Shown here: positions 14,460 to 14,802 of the stretch, one piece after another
Numbering within the stretch: the stretch's first letter is position 1
Layout of the letters: each line of letters begins with the position of its first letter
Origin: an uncultured Christensenella sp.
GTDB taxonomy: Bacteria; Bacillota; Clostridia; Christensenellales; CAG-917
Length of the DNA stretch: 14,802 nucleotides
Direction: 5' to 3'
Assembly: GCA_910578325.1 (NCBI GenBank)
Contig: CAJTQT010000001.1
Location: forward strand, 391,201 to 406,002
Translations under genes and position numbers: made by a program
Notes under the pieces: model-generated
What the model was told of the DNA's origin: nothing
Seen by the model: only the letters and a program-made list of their open reading frames with translations
The model's database searches: none

Positions 14460-14802
<343 letters not shown>

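Overview
The window looks like a chromosomal segment of a sporulating, Gram-positive-type bacterium of the Firmicutes/Clostridia. The evidence is strong AGGAGG-type ribosome binding sites before most genes, TTGACA/TATAAT promoters at near-ideal 17-bp spacing, lipoboxes of the LSVVAC type, and genes for both subunits of dipicolinate synthase (an endospore function). Base composition is moderate, with a clearly more A/T-rich stretch at about 13020-14190. I cannot name the species; an uncultured gut-type Clostridia lineage would fit.

Layout. 1-370 (-): N-terminal part of a membrane protein running off the left edge. 371-622: divergent promoters. 623-2512 (+): asd and dapA, adjacent with no gap, making 4-hydroxy-tetrahydrodipicolinate from aspartyl phosphate. 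2568-2594: bidirectional terminator. 2619-8135 (-): a giant (1838 aa) surface lipoprotein with an InlB/Flg_new-like repeat and several blocks of BspA-type leucine-rich repeats. 8414-9436 (-): an NTPase with two P-loop-like halves, the second degenerate. 9566-10857 (+): dpaA and dpaB overlapping by ATGA, divergent from the NTPase gene. 10985-12478 (+): a MATE-family transporter. 12496-12527: bidirectional terminator. 12544-12927 (-): a small lipoprotein. 13080-13922 (-): a GIY-YIG nuclease-domain protein. 14191-14802 (-): the end of an rRNA operon, with the 3' part of 23S, then 5S, then a strong terminator.

How they fit together. The product of DapA is the substrate of DpaAB, so the lysine/diaminopimelate branch and spore dipicolinate synthesis lie within about 8 kb of each other. 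This recalls the single Bacillus subtilis operon spoVFA-spoVFB-asd-dapG-dapA, but here it is split by the lipoprotein and NTPase genes and each half has its own control signals. Both divergent genes at 9436 and 9566 carry the same 9-bp element, CATAGCATA, in the promoter orientation. It matches the mother-cell sigma-K -10 consensus CATANNNTA, so the NTPase may be a co-expressed sporulation gene. I found no CRISPR array, insertion sequence, tRNA or complete prophage, and no clear multi-gene new system. The points most worth following are the shared sigma-K-like elements, the SD-less starts of dpaA and the MATE gene, the amber codon followed by an in-frame tail in the GIY-YIG gene, and the mosaic giant lipoprotein.
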